NCBI RefSeq assembly: GCF_900155435.1
Contig: NZ_LT700212.1
Span: 3,102,062 to 3,166,061, forward strand
DNA length: 64,000 bases
Source of the DNA: Actinomyces provencensis
Lineage (GTDB): Bacteria; Actinomycetota; Actinomycetes; Actinomycetales; Actinomycetaceae
Reading direction: 5' to 3'
Of the stretch, positions 16,636 through 24,485 are shown piece after piece. Numbering within the stretch: the stretch's first letter is position 1; each line of letters begins with the position of its first letter. The notes under the pieces were generated by a model, which was given only the letters and a program-made list of their open reading frames with translations, was not told the origin of the DNA and did not search any database. The translations under genes were made by a program, and so were the position numbers.

Positions 16636-17198
16636 CAGATCTTGCCCACGAGGTCCAGCGAGGGGGTGAGGGTCTCCTCGCCCTGCTCCCAGTGGGCGGG
16701 GCAGACCTCGTCCGGGTGGGCGGTGATGTACTGGGCGGCCCGGACCTTGCGCAGCAGCTCCCGGGCGTCGCGCCCGATTCCGGAGTCGTTGACCTCCATG
16801 ACGCGGATGCGGCCCTCGGGGTCGATCACGAAGGTCCCGCGCAGGGCCTGCCCCGACTCCTCGTCGAGGACGTCGAAGTTGCGGGCGAGGTCCTTCCTGA
16901 GGTCACCGAGCATCGCGTACTGGACCTTGCCCACGGCCTCCGAGGTGTCGTGCCAGGCCTTGTGGGAGAAGTGGGAGTCGGTCGAGGCGCTGTAGACCTC
17001 GACGCCGAGCGCCTGGAACTCGTCGTAGTGGTCGGCGAGGTCCTCCAGCTCCGTGGGGCACACGAAGGTGAAGTCACCGGGGTAGAACATCAGCACGTTC
17101 CAGGTCCCCCGCAGGTCCGCGTCGGTCACCTCGATGAACTCGCCCTGCCTGTACGCATTGACGGTGAAGGGTTGGATGACTGTGTTCACCAATGACAT
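16635..17198 (-). CDS. ahpC: Alkyl hydroperoxide reductase subunit C (2-Cys peroxiredoxin)
   Basis: A 187-residue peroxiredoxin that reduces H2O2, organic peroxides and peroxynitrite. The peroxidatic cysteine is C47 in FTFVCPTE and the resolving one C166 in EVCPAHW. First gene of the ahpCF operon; ATG at 17198 preceded by AGAAGG. A promoter candidate lies at 17241-17269. No adjacent oxyR is seen, so the regulator must be elsewhere. Confidence 0.97.
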   Translation of the reverse strand: MSLVNTVIQPFTVNAYRQGEFIEVTDADLRGTWNVLMFYPGDFTFVCPTELEDLADHYDEFQALGVEVYSASTDSHFSHKAWHDTSEAVGKVQYAMLGDLRKDLARNFDVLDEESGQALRGTFVIDPEGRIRVMEVNDSGIGRDARELLRKVRAAQYITAHPDEVCPAHWEQGEETLTPSLDLVGKI

Positions 17199-17240
17199 GG
17201 TGTACCTTCTTCGCTCTCGAAAACTGACCGTTGTAGTGGT

Positions 17241-17269
17241 ATTTTACGTCCGCCCCGATCCGATCCCAA
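17241..17269 (-). promoter_or_regulatory. Candidate sigma-A promoter of ahpCF
   Basis: On the minus strand TTGGGA (17264-17269) and TAAAAT (17241-17246) are separated by exactly 17 bp, about 43 bp upstream of the ahpC start. No other good promoter pair is seen in this gap. Confidence 0.55.
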
Positions 17270-17493
17270 GGTCGGGCGGCGTCCTGCGTACATGACCACA
17301 ACCTGCAGATCTGCCTTGACAACTGCTCGCGGAGCGGCCTGCTCGGTCTGGCGAACGGTTGGCCGCCGTCTCCCTCGTCCTCCAATGCTGAACGCACAGA
17401 AATGGTTGACGAGAGGTGCCACCCGTGTCGGGTGCCGGCGCCCCGGTCCTACGATGGGGCGCAGACCGACCCTGTGAGAGGAAGAGGCCACCC

Positions 17494-18195
17494 ATGGACC
17501 GGGACGCCCTCGTCATCCGTCACGTCGCCTTCGAGGACCTCGGAGTCCTGGAGCCCCTCCTGCGTGCCCGCGGCTACGGGATCCGCGACCTCCGGGCGGG
17601 CGTGGATCCCCTGGAGGCGGAGGAGGTGGCGGGTGCGGACCTGCTGGTCGTCCTCGGCGGTCCGATCGGCGTCGGGGACCAGCACCGCTACCCCTTCCTC
17701 TCCGGGGAGCTCGCCGCGATCGGCGCGCGCCTCGACGAGGGCGGTCCCACGCTCGGCATCTGCCTGGGTGCCCAGCTGATCGCCGCAGCCCTCGGTGCCG
17801 CGGTCGAACCCACGGGCCGCGTGGAGATCGGGTACGCCCCGCTCACGTGGACGAGGGCGGGGCGGGACTCCGTGCTCGCGGGGATCGGTGACACGCCCGT
17901 CCTGCACTGGCACGGCGACCAGTTCGCCATCCCGGCAGGTGCCGAGCGTCTGGCCGGGACCCCCGGCTTCCCCAACCAGGCCTTCACGCGCGGGGCGGAG
18001 GTCCTGGCCCTCCAGTTCCACCTGGAGGCTGACCACACCCGCATCGAGCAGTGGCTGGTCGGGCACGCCCACGAACTCGCTTCCCATGGCATCGACCCCC
18101 GGACGTTGCGGGAGGACGCCCAGCGGTACGGACCGGAGTTGGCCACGCGGGCGGGCGTGGTGTTCGGCGACTGGCTGGACTCCCTGCCCGTCTGA
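17494..18195 (+). CDS. Class I glutamine amidotransferase domain protein
   Basis: A 233-residue stand-alone glutaminase-like protein related to the GMP synthase amidotransferase domain. It has the elbow C90 in LGICLGAQL, an oxyanion-type GGPIGVGD, and H176/E178 in LQFHLEAD, so the catalytic triad is complete. There is no synthetase partner domain and no partner gene nearby, so the ammonia acceptor is unknown. Homologues are often annotated only as glutamine amidotransferase. ATG at 17494 is chosen because the upstream frame lacks family sequence. Confidence 0.85.
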   Translation: MDRDALVIRHVAFEDLGVLEPLLRARGYGIRDLRAGVDPLEAEEVAGADLLVVLGGPIGVGDQHRYPFLSGELAAIGARLDEGGPTLGICLGAQLIAAALGAAVEPTGRVEIGYAPLTWTRAGRDSVLAGIGDTPVLHWHGDQFAIPAGAERLAGTPGFPNQAFTRGAEVLALQFHLEADHTRIEQWLVGHAHELASHGIDPRTLREDAQRYGPELATRAGVVFGDWLDSLPV

Positions 18196-18236
18196 ACCTC
18201 CTCCCGGGGTGCGGGCGCGGTGGGGTCACCCGGTGC

Positions 18237-18946
18237 TCAGGCTCCGGTGCTGCGCCGGAGGAAGTCCCGGACGTCGGCGACCTCCTGGGGGCTGATCCCG
18301 TGGGACAGTCCCGGGTAGAGGCGGACCTCCGGACGGGTGTGTGCCGGCAGCCAGGCGGCGGTGCGCTCCATGGCGTGGGCGGCGATGACGCGGTCCCCGT
18401 CGCCGCGACCCCAGAACAGGGCGGGGCGCAGGGCCTCCAGCTCGGCATCACCCGGGTGGGGCGCTCCCTGGACGAAGCCCGACAGGACCACGGCGGCGGG
18501 GACCCGGTCGGGTCGGGTGCGCAGCAGTTCGGTGGCCATGAGACCGCCCTGGGAGAAGCCCAGTGGCACGACCCGGGAGGTCTCCCCCAGGTTCCGGTCG
18601 ATCCACCTCCACAGGGCGTCGGTTGCGGGGGCGACCTGGTCGGGCGCGGGTGATCCGGGTGTCGTGATGCGGAACCACGCGTGGGAGCCTGGAGCGAGTT
18701 CGATCGGCGCCCGCAGCGACGCCCAGGGCCGACCCGGCGCCACCCGTCCCGCGAGCGCGGCCAGGTCGCCCTCGTGCGCGCCGAACCCGTGCAGGAGCAC
18801 CAGGGTCGGGCCCGACGGGTCTGCGCCGAGGTCCCAGGAGGACAGGGCCAGGAGACCCTGCTCGCCCGCGGTCGTTGCGCCCCGTGCGCCCCCCGGCGTC
18901 CCGGCGTCCCGGTGTGCGGGCCGGCGCCCGGCTGACGGTCGCTCAT
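18237..18946 (-). CDS. Alpha/beta hydrolase (carboxylesterase/phospholipase-like), probable frameshift
   Basis: Serine hydrolase with LVLLHGFGAHEGD (oxyanion region), nucleophile elbow GFSQGG and catalytic His in LSHGIS near the end; it resembles MhqD-type hydrolases. The natural start seems to be ATG at 18944-18946 with GGAGGAGG upstream, overlapping the VOC gene stop, but that frame is one base out. One extra base in the C6/G6 run at 18889-18894 joins MSDRQPGAG to the hydrolase frame. The only uninterrupted alternative is a GTG at 18968 or 18971 inside the VOC gene. Last gene of a three-gene operon. Confidence 0.75.
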
Positions 18947-19884
18947 CGGGCCAGGACCTCCTCCACACCACGACCCGGCAGGGAGAGGGTGACGCGGGTG
19001 TGCCACGGGTCGAGCACCACGATGCTGGTCCCGTGGTCCTCGAAGGGCAGGTGGGCGGCCCGCAGCCGGATGCCGAGGGCGTCCAGGTCCTCGCGCCCGG
19101 GCACGGTGATCGCGACGTCTCCCAGGCCCAGGCTGGCGGCGCGGGGCCCGGCGCCACGGCTGTTCCAGGTGTTCATCGCGAGGTGGTGGTGGTACCCGCC
19201 TGCGGACACGAACAGTGCGCCCGGGTAGTCACGCTGGGTGACCTCGAAGCCGAGGATGTCCACGTAGAACGCCTCGGCCGGTGCGAGGTCGCCGACCTGG
19301 AGGTGGAGGTGCCCCACCCGCGCCCCGGGCGAGCCCACGGAGTCCAGCGCGTCCTGGGTGAGGTGCTCACGCAGGTAGGCATTGGGGTCCAACCACCCGG
19401 TGGTCATCTCGATCCGGCCACCTCGTCGGGGCCACTGGGCTCGCTCGCGGTCGGTGTAGAGCTCCACCCCGTTGCCCTCGGGATCGGTGAAGTAGAAGGC
19501 CTCGGAGACGCCGTGGTCTGAGGAGCCGACGAAGCGGCTGCGCGGATCCAGGGCGGCCCGGTGGACGGTGGCCGCGAGGGAGGGGGCGTCGGGGAACAGG
19601 AACGCCGTGTGGAAGAGACCTGCGTGTCGGGGGTCCGGCACGGGGAGGTCGGGGCTGGCGACCAGTCGCACCATCGGCGTGCCGGCGCGTCCCAGCACCC
19701 GGCGGACCTCGCGTCCGCGGGCGACCTCCTCCAACGGTTCCATCGCGAAGGCCCGGGAGTAGTAGGAGGACATGGACTCCAGGTCGCCGACCCTCAGCGT
19801 CGGGGCGTCCATCGACGTGTGGGCGTTGATGACCCGCCCGGCATCCCGGAGGGCCGCGGTGGGGGTGGGCGGGGTGATGCTCAT
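18943..19884 (-). CDS. Two-domain VOC (glyoxalase/extradiol dioxygenase-like) protein
   Basis: A 313-residue protein with two vicinal-oxygen-chelate modules, about 28-150 and 165-300, similar in size to CatE/MhqO ring-cleaving dioxygenases. Possible metal ligands are H in LFHTAFLF, E in GNGVELY and H/E residues of the second module (GHLHLQVGD). The start ATG 19884 (MSITPPTP) is preferred over a long low-complexity upstream frame. It lies between a reductase and a hydrolase, a gene set seen in quinone/catechol detoxification. Substrate is inferred from context only. Confidence 0.8.
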   Translation of the reverse strand: MSITPPTPTAALRDAGRVINAHTSMDAPTLRVGDLESMSSYYSRAFAMEPLEEVARGREVRRVLGRAGTPMVRLVASPDLPVPDPRHAGLFHTAFLFPDAPSLAATVHRAALDPRSRFVGSSDHGVSEAFYFTDPEGNGVELYTDRERAQWPRRGGRIEMTTGWLDPNAYLREHLTQDALDSVGSPGARVGHLHLQVGDLAPAEAFYVDILGFEVTQRDYPGALFVSAGGYHHHLAMNTWNSRGAGPRAASLGLGDVAITVPGREDLDALGIRLRAAHLPFEDHGTSIVVLDPWHTRVTLSLPGRGVEEVLAR

Positions 19885-20065
19885 GGCTGTTCCGATCGTG
19901 GGGGAGGTGGCGTGGCGACGAGGGCGGGGCCGCGCTGTCGGACGGGGCGGGCTCCGTCGACGGTGGGGCCTGTGCGTGTGTCCACCCGGTGGGTGGGGTC
20001 CGCTCGGGGCGCGCCCACCCGGAGCCCGGAGAGGCGGGCCGGGTGGGCGCGGTGCTCGCAGGGGG

Positions 20066-20644
20066 TCAGCGCACGACGGCGAAGCCACCGGTCCAGGAGA
20101 TCTTCTCGCCCGCGGCCAGGGTCAGCTGCAGGAAGCCGAGGGCCTCGAGCTCGTGGGCACGTGCGAGGGAACCGGCGTCGACGGCGCCGAGGCCGCCGGC
20201 CTCGACCGCTGCGGCCAGGGTGGCCTTGGCCTGCTCGTCGTCACCGGCGATGAGGACGGTGGTCCGCTCCTCCCCGACCGTTCCGGAGGACAGGGTGGCT
20301 GCGAAGTTCGTGTTGAAGGCCTTGAGCACGTGGCTCCGGGGCAGCTTGTCCTGGATCTCGGAGGCGGCGGAGGAACCGACGGGCACGACCAGGGAGTCGA
20401 CGGTCTCGAAGTTCAGCGGGTTGGTGATGTCGACGACGGTCCTGCCGGCGAGTGCGTCACCGTAGGCCGTCAGGACCGAGTCGACGGCGGGGTAGGGGAC
20501 GGCGAGGACCACGACGTCGCCCGTCAGGTCCCTGGTGCCGACCTCCTCGTGGGGGACGAGGTCGACGGCACTGCCGCCGGCCCGCAGGACGCCCGAGATC
20601 GCGGTGGCCATGTTGCCGGTTCCGATGATGGAGAAGCTCGTCAT
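20066..20644 (-). CDS. NAD(P)-binding reductase, F420-NADP oxidoreductase-like
   Basis: A 192-residue single Rossmann-domain protein with SIIGTGNMATAI at the N-terminus, VVVLAVPYPAV and DITNPLNF as in the NADPH-dependent F420 reductase/YopD-like superfamily, and a conserved ARAHELEALGFLQL tail. It probably uses NADPH; whether the partner is F420, flavin or a quinone is not visible. First gene of the operon reading to the VOC protein and hydrolase, divergent from marR. Confidence 0.8.
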   Translation of the reverse strand: MTSFSIIGTGNMATAISGVLRAGGSAVDLVPHEEVGTRDLTGDVVVLAVPYPAVDSVLTAYGDALAGRTVVDITNPLNFETVDSLVVPVGSSAASEIQDKLPRSHVLKAFNTNFAATLSSGTVGEERTTVLIAGDDEQAKATLAAAVEAGGLGAVDAGSLARAHELEALGFLQLTLAAGEKISWTGGFAVVR

Positions 20645-20704
20645 GATGTGTCCTTCCCGCCCCGGGGGGCGTGTGCTGCTCGGCTGGTGGCCGGATGTCG
20701 TTTG

Positions 20705-20751
20705 TTGTACCTACAAGTGATGACGGTAGACGATGATGGTTGTAGATGCAA
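20705..20751. promoter_or_regulatory. Paired MarR operator sites
   Basis: Two half-palindromes of the form TTGTANNTRCAA lie at 20705-20716 (TTGTACCTACAA) and 20740-20751 (TTGTAGATGCAA), centres 35 bp apart, between the reductase operon and marR. Their position on the divergent promoters suggests that the MarR protein controls both directions. Confidence 0.6.
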
Positions 20752-20772
20752 CCAAATGCTAGGATGTGCTCC

Positions 20773-21582
20773 ATGACGACCGAGGAACCCACCGGACTCA
20801 GCCGCAAGGAACGCACGGCGATCGCGCGCCTGCGCGCGCTCCTCGAACTGCTTCCCGCGGCACTGGACCGCAGGCTGCACGACCTCGGGCTCACGGCCTT
20901 CGAGTACTCCCTGGTGGAGGCGCTCGCCGAGGCGCCCGACCGTCGACTGCGCCTCAGCGCCCTCGCGTCACGGACCAACGCGACCCTGCCGCGTCTCTCC
21001 CGCGTCGTCAGTGGTCTGGAGCGCAAGGGGCTCCTGGTCAAGACGCAGTGCGCTGCCGATGCGCGGGCCACGAATGCGGTCCTCACCGCTGAGGGTGAGG
21101 CGGCGTGGTTGCGGGCGGCGCCCGTCTACGGCCGCGCCGTGGGGGACATGGTCCTCGGTGGCCTGGGGGCGGGGGACGTGGACGACCTGGCCCGTCTGTC
21201 CCTGGCCATGCTGCGACGCCTGGACCCCGACGGTCGGATGGCCGTGACCCTGGGGCAGGGCTGTGGTGCCGACCCCGGGAGGCAGGCGCACGCCGACAGC
21301 ACGCACGGTGTCGCTGGGGTGGCGGGCACCGGGGGAGTGCCGGGCTGTGGTGCTGATCCGGAACCGCCCTCGTCCCCGGGCTGTGGCGCCGACCCTGCGC
21401 CCCCGTCCGCGGAGCGTGGGGTGGATCCCGACTCCTCCGGTGACCGGGCGTGCGGGGCGGACCCGGAGGGATCCGGCTCGGGGGAGAGCGGGGCCGACCC
21501 CGACGTCGCCGGAGCCGGGAGGTGCGGGGCAGACCCTGTTCCGGTCGCTCGCGCGGCCGGTGCCACGGTCGTCCCTCAGTGA
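20773..21582 (+). CDS. MarR-family regulator with a Cys-Gly-Ala-Asp-Pro repeat tail
   Basis: Residues 10-155 form a MarR winged helix (LTAFEYSLVEALAEAPDRRLR, then LASRTNATLPRLSRVVSGLERKGLL) with a cysteine at C93. Residues 160-269 form a disordered tail with seven (C/S/G)G(A/V)DP units near 163, 191, 203, 215, 227, 239 and 251. Five of them have Cys. Typical MarR proteins end near residue 150, so the tail is exceptional. ATG 20773 has a GGA 8 bp upstream; ATGs at 20764 and 20746 are alternatives. It is divergent from a quinone-type detoxification operon. A thiol-sensing role for the tail is speculation. Confidence 0.8.
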   Translation: MTTEEPTGLSRKERTAIARLRALLELLPAALDRRLHDLGLTAFEYSLVEALAEAPDRRLRLSALASRTNATLPRLSRVVSGLERKGLLVKTQCAADARATNAVLTAEGEAAWLRAAPVYGRAVGDMVLGGLGAGDVDDLARLSLAMLRRLDPDGRMAVTLGQGCGADPGRQAHADSTHGVAGVAGTGGVPGCGADPEPPSSPGCGADPAPPSAERGVDPDSSGDRACGADPEGSGSGESGADPDVAGAGRCGADPVPVARAAGATVVPQ

Positions 21583-22169
21583 GTGAGGGGGGAGACGGGC
21601 GCGGGCAGGCCGGAGCGGGACATGAGCAGGGCGATCCCCGTGCGCGCACTCCCCCGGTCGTCGGCCGTGACGGCCACGCCATAGGCTGCGCGCAGGAGGA
21701 CCACGAGGGTGTCCAGGTCGATGTCCGCCGGAACGGTCCCGCTGCGGTGCGCGGCCACCAGCGCGTCGTCCAGCAGGCGTCGCATGTGATCGGCGTGCTG
21801 CAGTTGGGAGTTGGTCCGGCGCACCTCGACCACGGTCTCGAGGAACCCGACGTCGGTCACCACCAGATCCAGGACCTTCTCCCACAGGAGTGAGAAGGCG
21901 TCCGGTCCGCCCCCTCCTGCCGCTGCGACGCGGTCCAGCTCGGCCAGGTTCTGTTCGAAGACCTCCAGCGCGAGGTCCATCCGCGTGGGGAAGTGCCGGT
22001 AGAGGACGCCCTGCCCGACCCCGGCCTCGCGGGCGACCGCGCTCAGTGGCACGCGGTAGCCGCGTTCGGCGAAGAGGCGTCGTGCGGCGCGCACCAGGGC
22101 TGCGCGGTTGGCGGGTGCGGCTGCAGGACCCCTGTTGCTCCTGCCCTCGTGCGTCTCCATCGTCTGCAT
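21576..22169 (-). CDS. TetR-family regulator
   Basis: A 197-residue regulator: helix-turn-helix AARRLFAERGYRVPLSAVAREAGVGQGVLYRHFPTR, then a C-terminal ligand domain. It is divergent from the ketosteroid-dehydrogenase-like gene with an imperfect dyad around GGACAATGTCGTCC in between (about 22178-22200), so it probably represses that gene and itself. Starts at 22169 or 22160 (both ATG). Its last codons overlap the last codons of the convergent marR gene by 7 bp. Confidence 0.85.
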   Translation of the reverse strand: MQTMETHEGRSNRGPAAAPANRAALVRAARRLFAERGYRVPLSAVAREAGVGQGVLYRHFPTRMDLALEVFEQNLAELDRVAAAGGGGPDAFSLLWEKVLDLVVTDVGFLETVVEVRRTNSQLQHADHMRRLLDDALVAAHRSGTVPADIDLDTLVVLLRAAYGVAVTADDRGSARTGIALLMSRSGLPAPVSPLTH

Positions 22170-22226
22170 TATACTGATCCGGACAATGTCGTCCGGTGTA
22201 TTCTCCCGAGAACGGAGTGGTTCAGC

Positions 22227-23921
22227 ATGTCGCAGACGCAGGATGAGACCTTTGACGTCGTGGTGGTGGGCAGCGGAGCAGCTGCGTTCGCCACCGCACT
22301 GGGAGCGGTGGACAGCGGGCTCAGCGCAGTCCTCCTGGAGAGCACCGAGAAGTGGGGCGGCAGCAGCGCCATGTCGGGTGGTGGCATGTGGCTGCCGGAC
22401 AACCCCCTCATGCGCCGAGACGGCGTGGGGGACTCACGCGAGGAGGCACTGGAGTACATGGAGGAGTCGATCGGCGAGGTCGGTCGCGCCAGCTCCCGGG
22501 CACGCAAGGAGGCCTTCGTCGACGGCGTGGACGACTTCGTGCTCACGGCTGAGCGCCACGGCATGACCTTCGCCCGTGCGACGGACTACCCCGACTACTA
22601 CCCGGAGCTGCCCGGCGGGAAGATCGGGCGGTCCATCGAGTGCGAGCCCTTCGATGCGAGGAGGATCCAGGCGCTGGTGCCCACCCTGCGCATGAACATG
22701 CCGCTCCCCCTCAAGACCGATGACGTCTGGCTGCTCGCACGCGCGTGGTCCACACCCGACGGCTTCGCACGAGGCGCGCAGTTCGTCCTGCGCACGCTGG
22801 GTGGCCTGCTGACCGGCAAGAAGCTGCGGGGCATCGGCGCCGGACTCGTCTCCCAGTTCGCACACGCCGTGGTCGTCGAGGGGGACGTTCCCCTGCGGCT
22901 GGGGAGTCCCGCCGAGGAGCTCGTCGTCGAGGACGGGCGTGTGGTGGGCGTGCGTGTCGGCGGCGAGGCAGGGGGCGGAGTCATCCGTGCCCGACTCGGC
23001 GTGATGCTGGCCGGTGGGGGCTTCGACCACAACCGGGAGATGCGACGCGAGTACCAGGGCGTCGACGGCTTCCCCTCGGGCAACCCGGGCAACCTCGGCG
23101 GACCGATCCGGCTGGCGGAGTCCATCGGCGCGGCCACCGAGCTCATGGATGATGCCTGGTGGGGTGCCTCGTTGGCACCGGTGGAGGGTGGGGAGCCGTC
23201 CTTCATCGTGGGGGAGCGCTCCCTGCCCTACTCGCTCATCGTGGACTCGAGGGGTGCACGCTTCGCCAACGAGGCCGAGTCCTACGTCGACCTGGGCCAC
23301 CACATGCTCGGACACGACAAGGACGGCGCCTACTGGTTGGTCCTGGACGCCCGCTACAGGCGCCGTTACCTGCGCTCCTTCGCCCTGGACCCCAAGGTCG
23401 CCAAGGCACAGCGGGAGGAGGGCATCGCCTTCAGCGCCGACACCCTGGAGGAGCTGTCCGGGAAGCTCGGCCTGGACACCGCCACCTTCCACTCGACCAT
23501 CCAGCGGTTCAACGGGTTCGCGAGGTCGGGACGCGACCAGGACTTCCGGAAGGGGGACTCCGCCTACGACCGCTACTACGGCGACCCGACGGTGCACCCC
23601 AACGCCTGCCTGGGGACGATCGAGAAGGGCCCCTTCTCCGCCTACAAGGTCGTCATCGGCGACCTCGGCACCAAGGGTGGAGTCCTCACCGACGCCGATG
23701 CGCGGGCCCTGCGCGAGGACGGCAGTGTGATCGAGGGGCTCTACGCCGCGGGCAACAACTCCGCCTCGGTCATGGGACGCACGTACCCGGGGCCCGGTTC
23801 GACCATCGGCCCGGCCGTCGTCTTCGGACTGCGTGCCGCGCGTCACATGGCAGGGCAGGTCGTGGGTGGGCACCGGGGCCGGGCACGGCACGCAACGCCA
23901 CCTGCCGCGGAACGCGGATGA
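22227..23921 (+). CDS. FAD-dependent 3-ketosteroid 1-dehydrogenase-like flavoprotein
   Basis: A 564-residue FAD_binding_2 family oxidoreductase. FAD motif VVVGSGAAAFATAL at the N-terminus, then KWGGSSAMSGGGMWLPDN, and the C-terminal block YAAGNNSASVMGRTYPGPGS with TIGPA, which is typical of KstD enzymes and distinguishes them from fumarate reductases. KstD dehydrogenates ring A of 3-ketosteroids. No other steroid-degradation genes are nearby, so the true substrate could be another enone. ATG at 22227; longer upstream frames cross the operator region. Ends at a strong terminator. Confidence 0.85.
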   Translation: MSQTQDETFDVVVVGSGAAAFATALGAVDSGLSAVLLESTEKWGGSSAMSGGGMWLPDNPLMRRDGVGDSREEALEYMEESIGEVGRASSRARKEAFVDGVDDFVLTAERHGMTFARATDYPDYYPELPGGKIGRSIECEPFDARRIQALVPTLRMNMPLPLKTDDVWLLARAWSTPDGFARGAQFVLRTLGGLLTGKKLRGIGAGLVSQFAHAVVVEGDVPLRLGSPAEELVVEDGRVVGVRVGGEAGGGVIRARLGVMLAGGGFDHNREMRREYQGVDGFPSGNPGNLGGPIRLAESIGAATELMDDAWWGASLAPVEGGEPSFIVGERSLPYSLIVDSRGARFANEAESYVDLGHHMLGHDKDGAYWLVLDARYRRRYLRSFALDPKVAKAQREEGIAFSADTLEELSGKLGLDTATFHSTIQRFNGFARSGRDQDFRKGDSAYDRYYGDPTVHPNACLGTIEKGPFSAYKVVIGDLGTKGGVLTDADARALREDGSVIEGLYAAGNNSASVMGRTYPGPGSTIGPAVVFGLRAARHMAGQVVGGHRGRARHATPPAAERG

Positions 23922-23925
23922 GACC

Positions 23926-23961
23926 GACCCCCGTGGTGCCCGGTCGGGCACCACGGGGGTC
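23926..23961 (+). terminator. Strong hairpin terminator
   Basis: A perfect 16-bp stem (23926-23941 with 23946-23961) and GGTC loop just after the flavoprotein stop. There is no U run, as is common in high-GC actinobacteria. Confidence 0.8.
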
Positions 23962-24001
23962 AACTCAGTCCCCGGACCCACGAACTGGGTCGGGAGGGGG
24001 T

Positions 24002-24289
24002 TCAGCGAGCGGCGTAGGTGAGGCAGTCGGCCTTGTCGGCGCCGATGCGCACCGAGGTCGCCGTGCACTCCAGGTGGCTGTTGTGGGTGCAGTCGGCCTT
24101 CGTGCAGGCGCCGACGAAGCTGGTGACGCGGTCCAGGCCGCCCTTGACGCTGAGCGGGATGAAGGTGGCGCAGGCGGCTTCGGGGTTCGAGCCGATGGTC
24201 ACGGCCGCCGCGGAGCAGGCATCGGCGTGGTTGTAGGAGCAGCTCTCGACGGTGCAACCGCTGACGCGGGGGAGTTCGAGGGTGGACAT
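24002..24289 (-). CDS. Twin DUF1540 cysteine-rich protein
   Basis: A 95-residue protein with two copies of the DUF1540 motif: CTVESCSYNHADACSAAAV and CTKADCTHNSHLECTATSV, each ending in I-G. Four regularly spaced cysteines plus a histidine per module suggest a small metal-binding or redox domain, but the function is unknown. ATG 24289 has GGGAGG upstream. It stands alone between the flavoprotein and the metal importer. Confidence 0.85.
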   Translation of the reverse strand: MSTLELPRVSGCTVESCSYNHADACSAAAVTIGSNPEAACATFIPLSVKGGLDRVTSFVGACTKADCTHNSHLECTATSVRIGADKADCLTYAAR

Positions 24290-24485
24290 GTTGACCTCCC
24301 GGGTTCGTGGTGTCGGATTTCCGATGTCCCCAGAGTGCACCCGACCGGGCGGGCGCGGCGGGCAGGCACTGTCTTCGCAGGTCACAGGCTATTCATGGTC
24401 AGCAGGTCAGTCCGGCCTTTCCTCGACGCGGAAGTCGCGCAAAACCCGGAGGCCCTGACAGCGGCCCCTCGTGCGGTGGCGGTGG

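Noticed and set aside
14917-16995. 692-residue plus-strand frame across the tandem repeat and the ahpF/ahpC region
   Set aside because: Antisense to ahpF and ahpC, which have all catalytic motifs; its peptide has no family features.
21126-21566. Minus-strand frame with GSAPQP-like repeats over the MarR tail
   Set aside because: It is the mirror of the CGADP repeats and shares the same wobble positions; the plus frame is continuous with a real MarR domain, so it is preferred.
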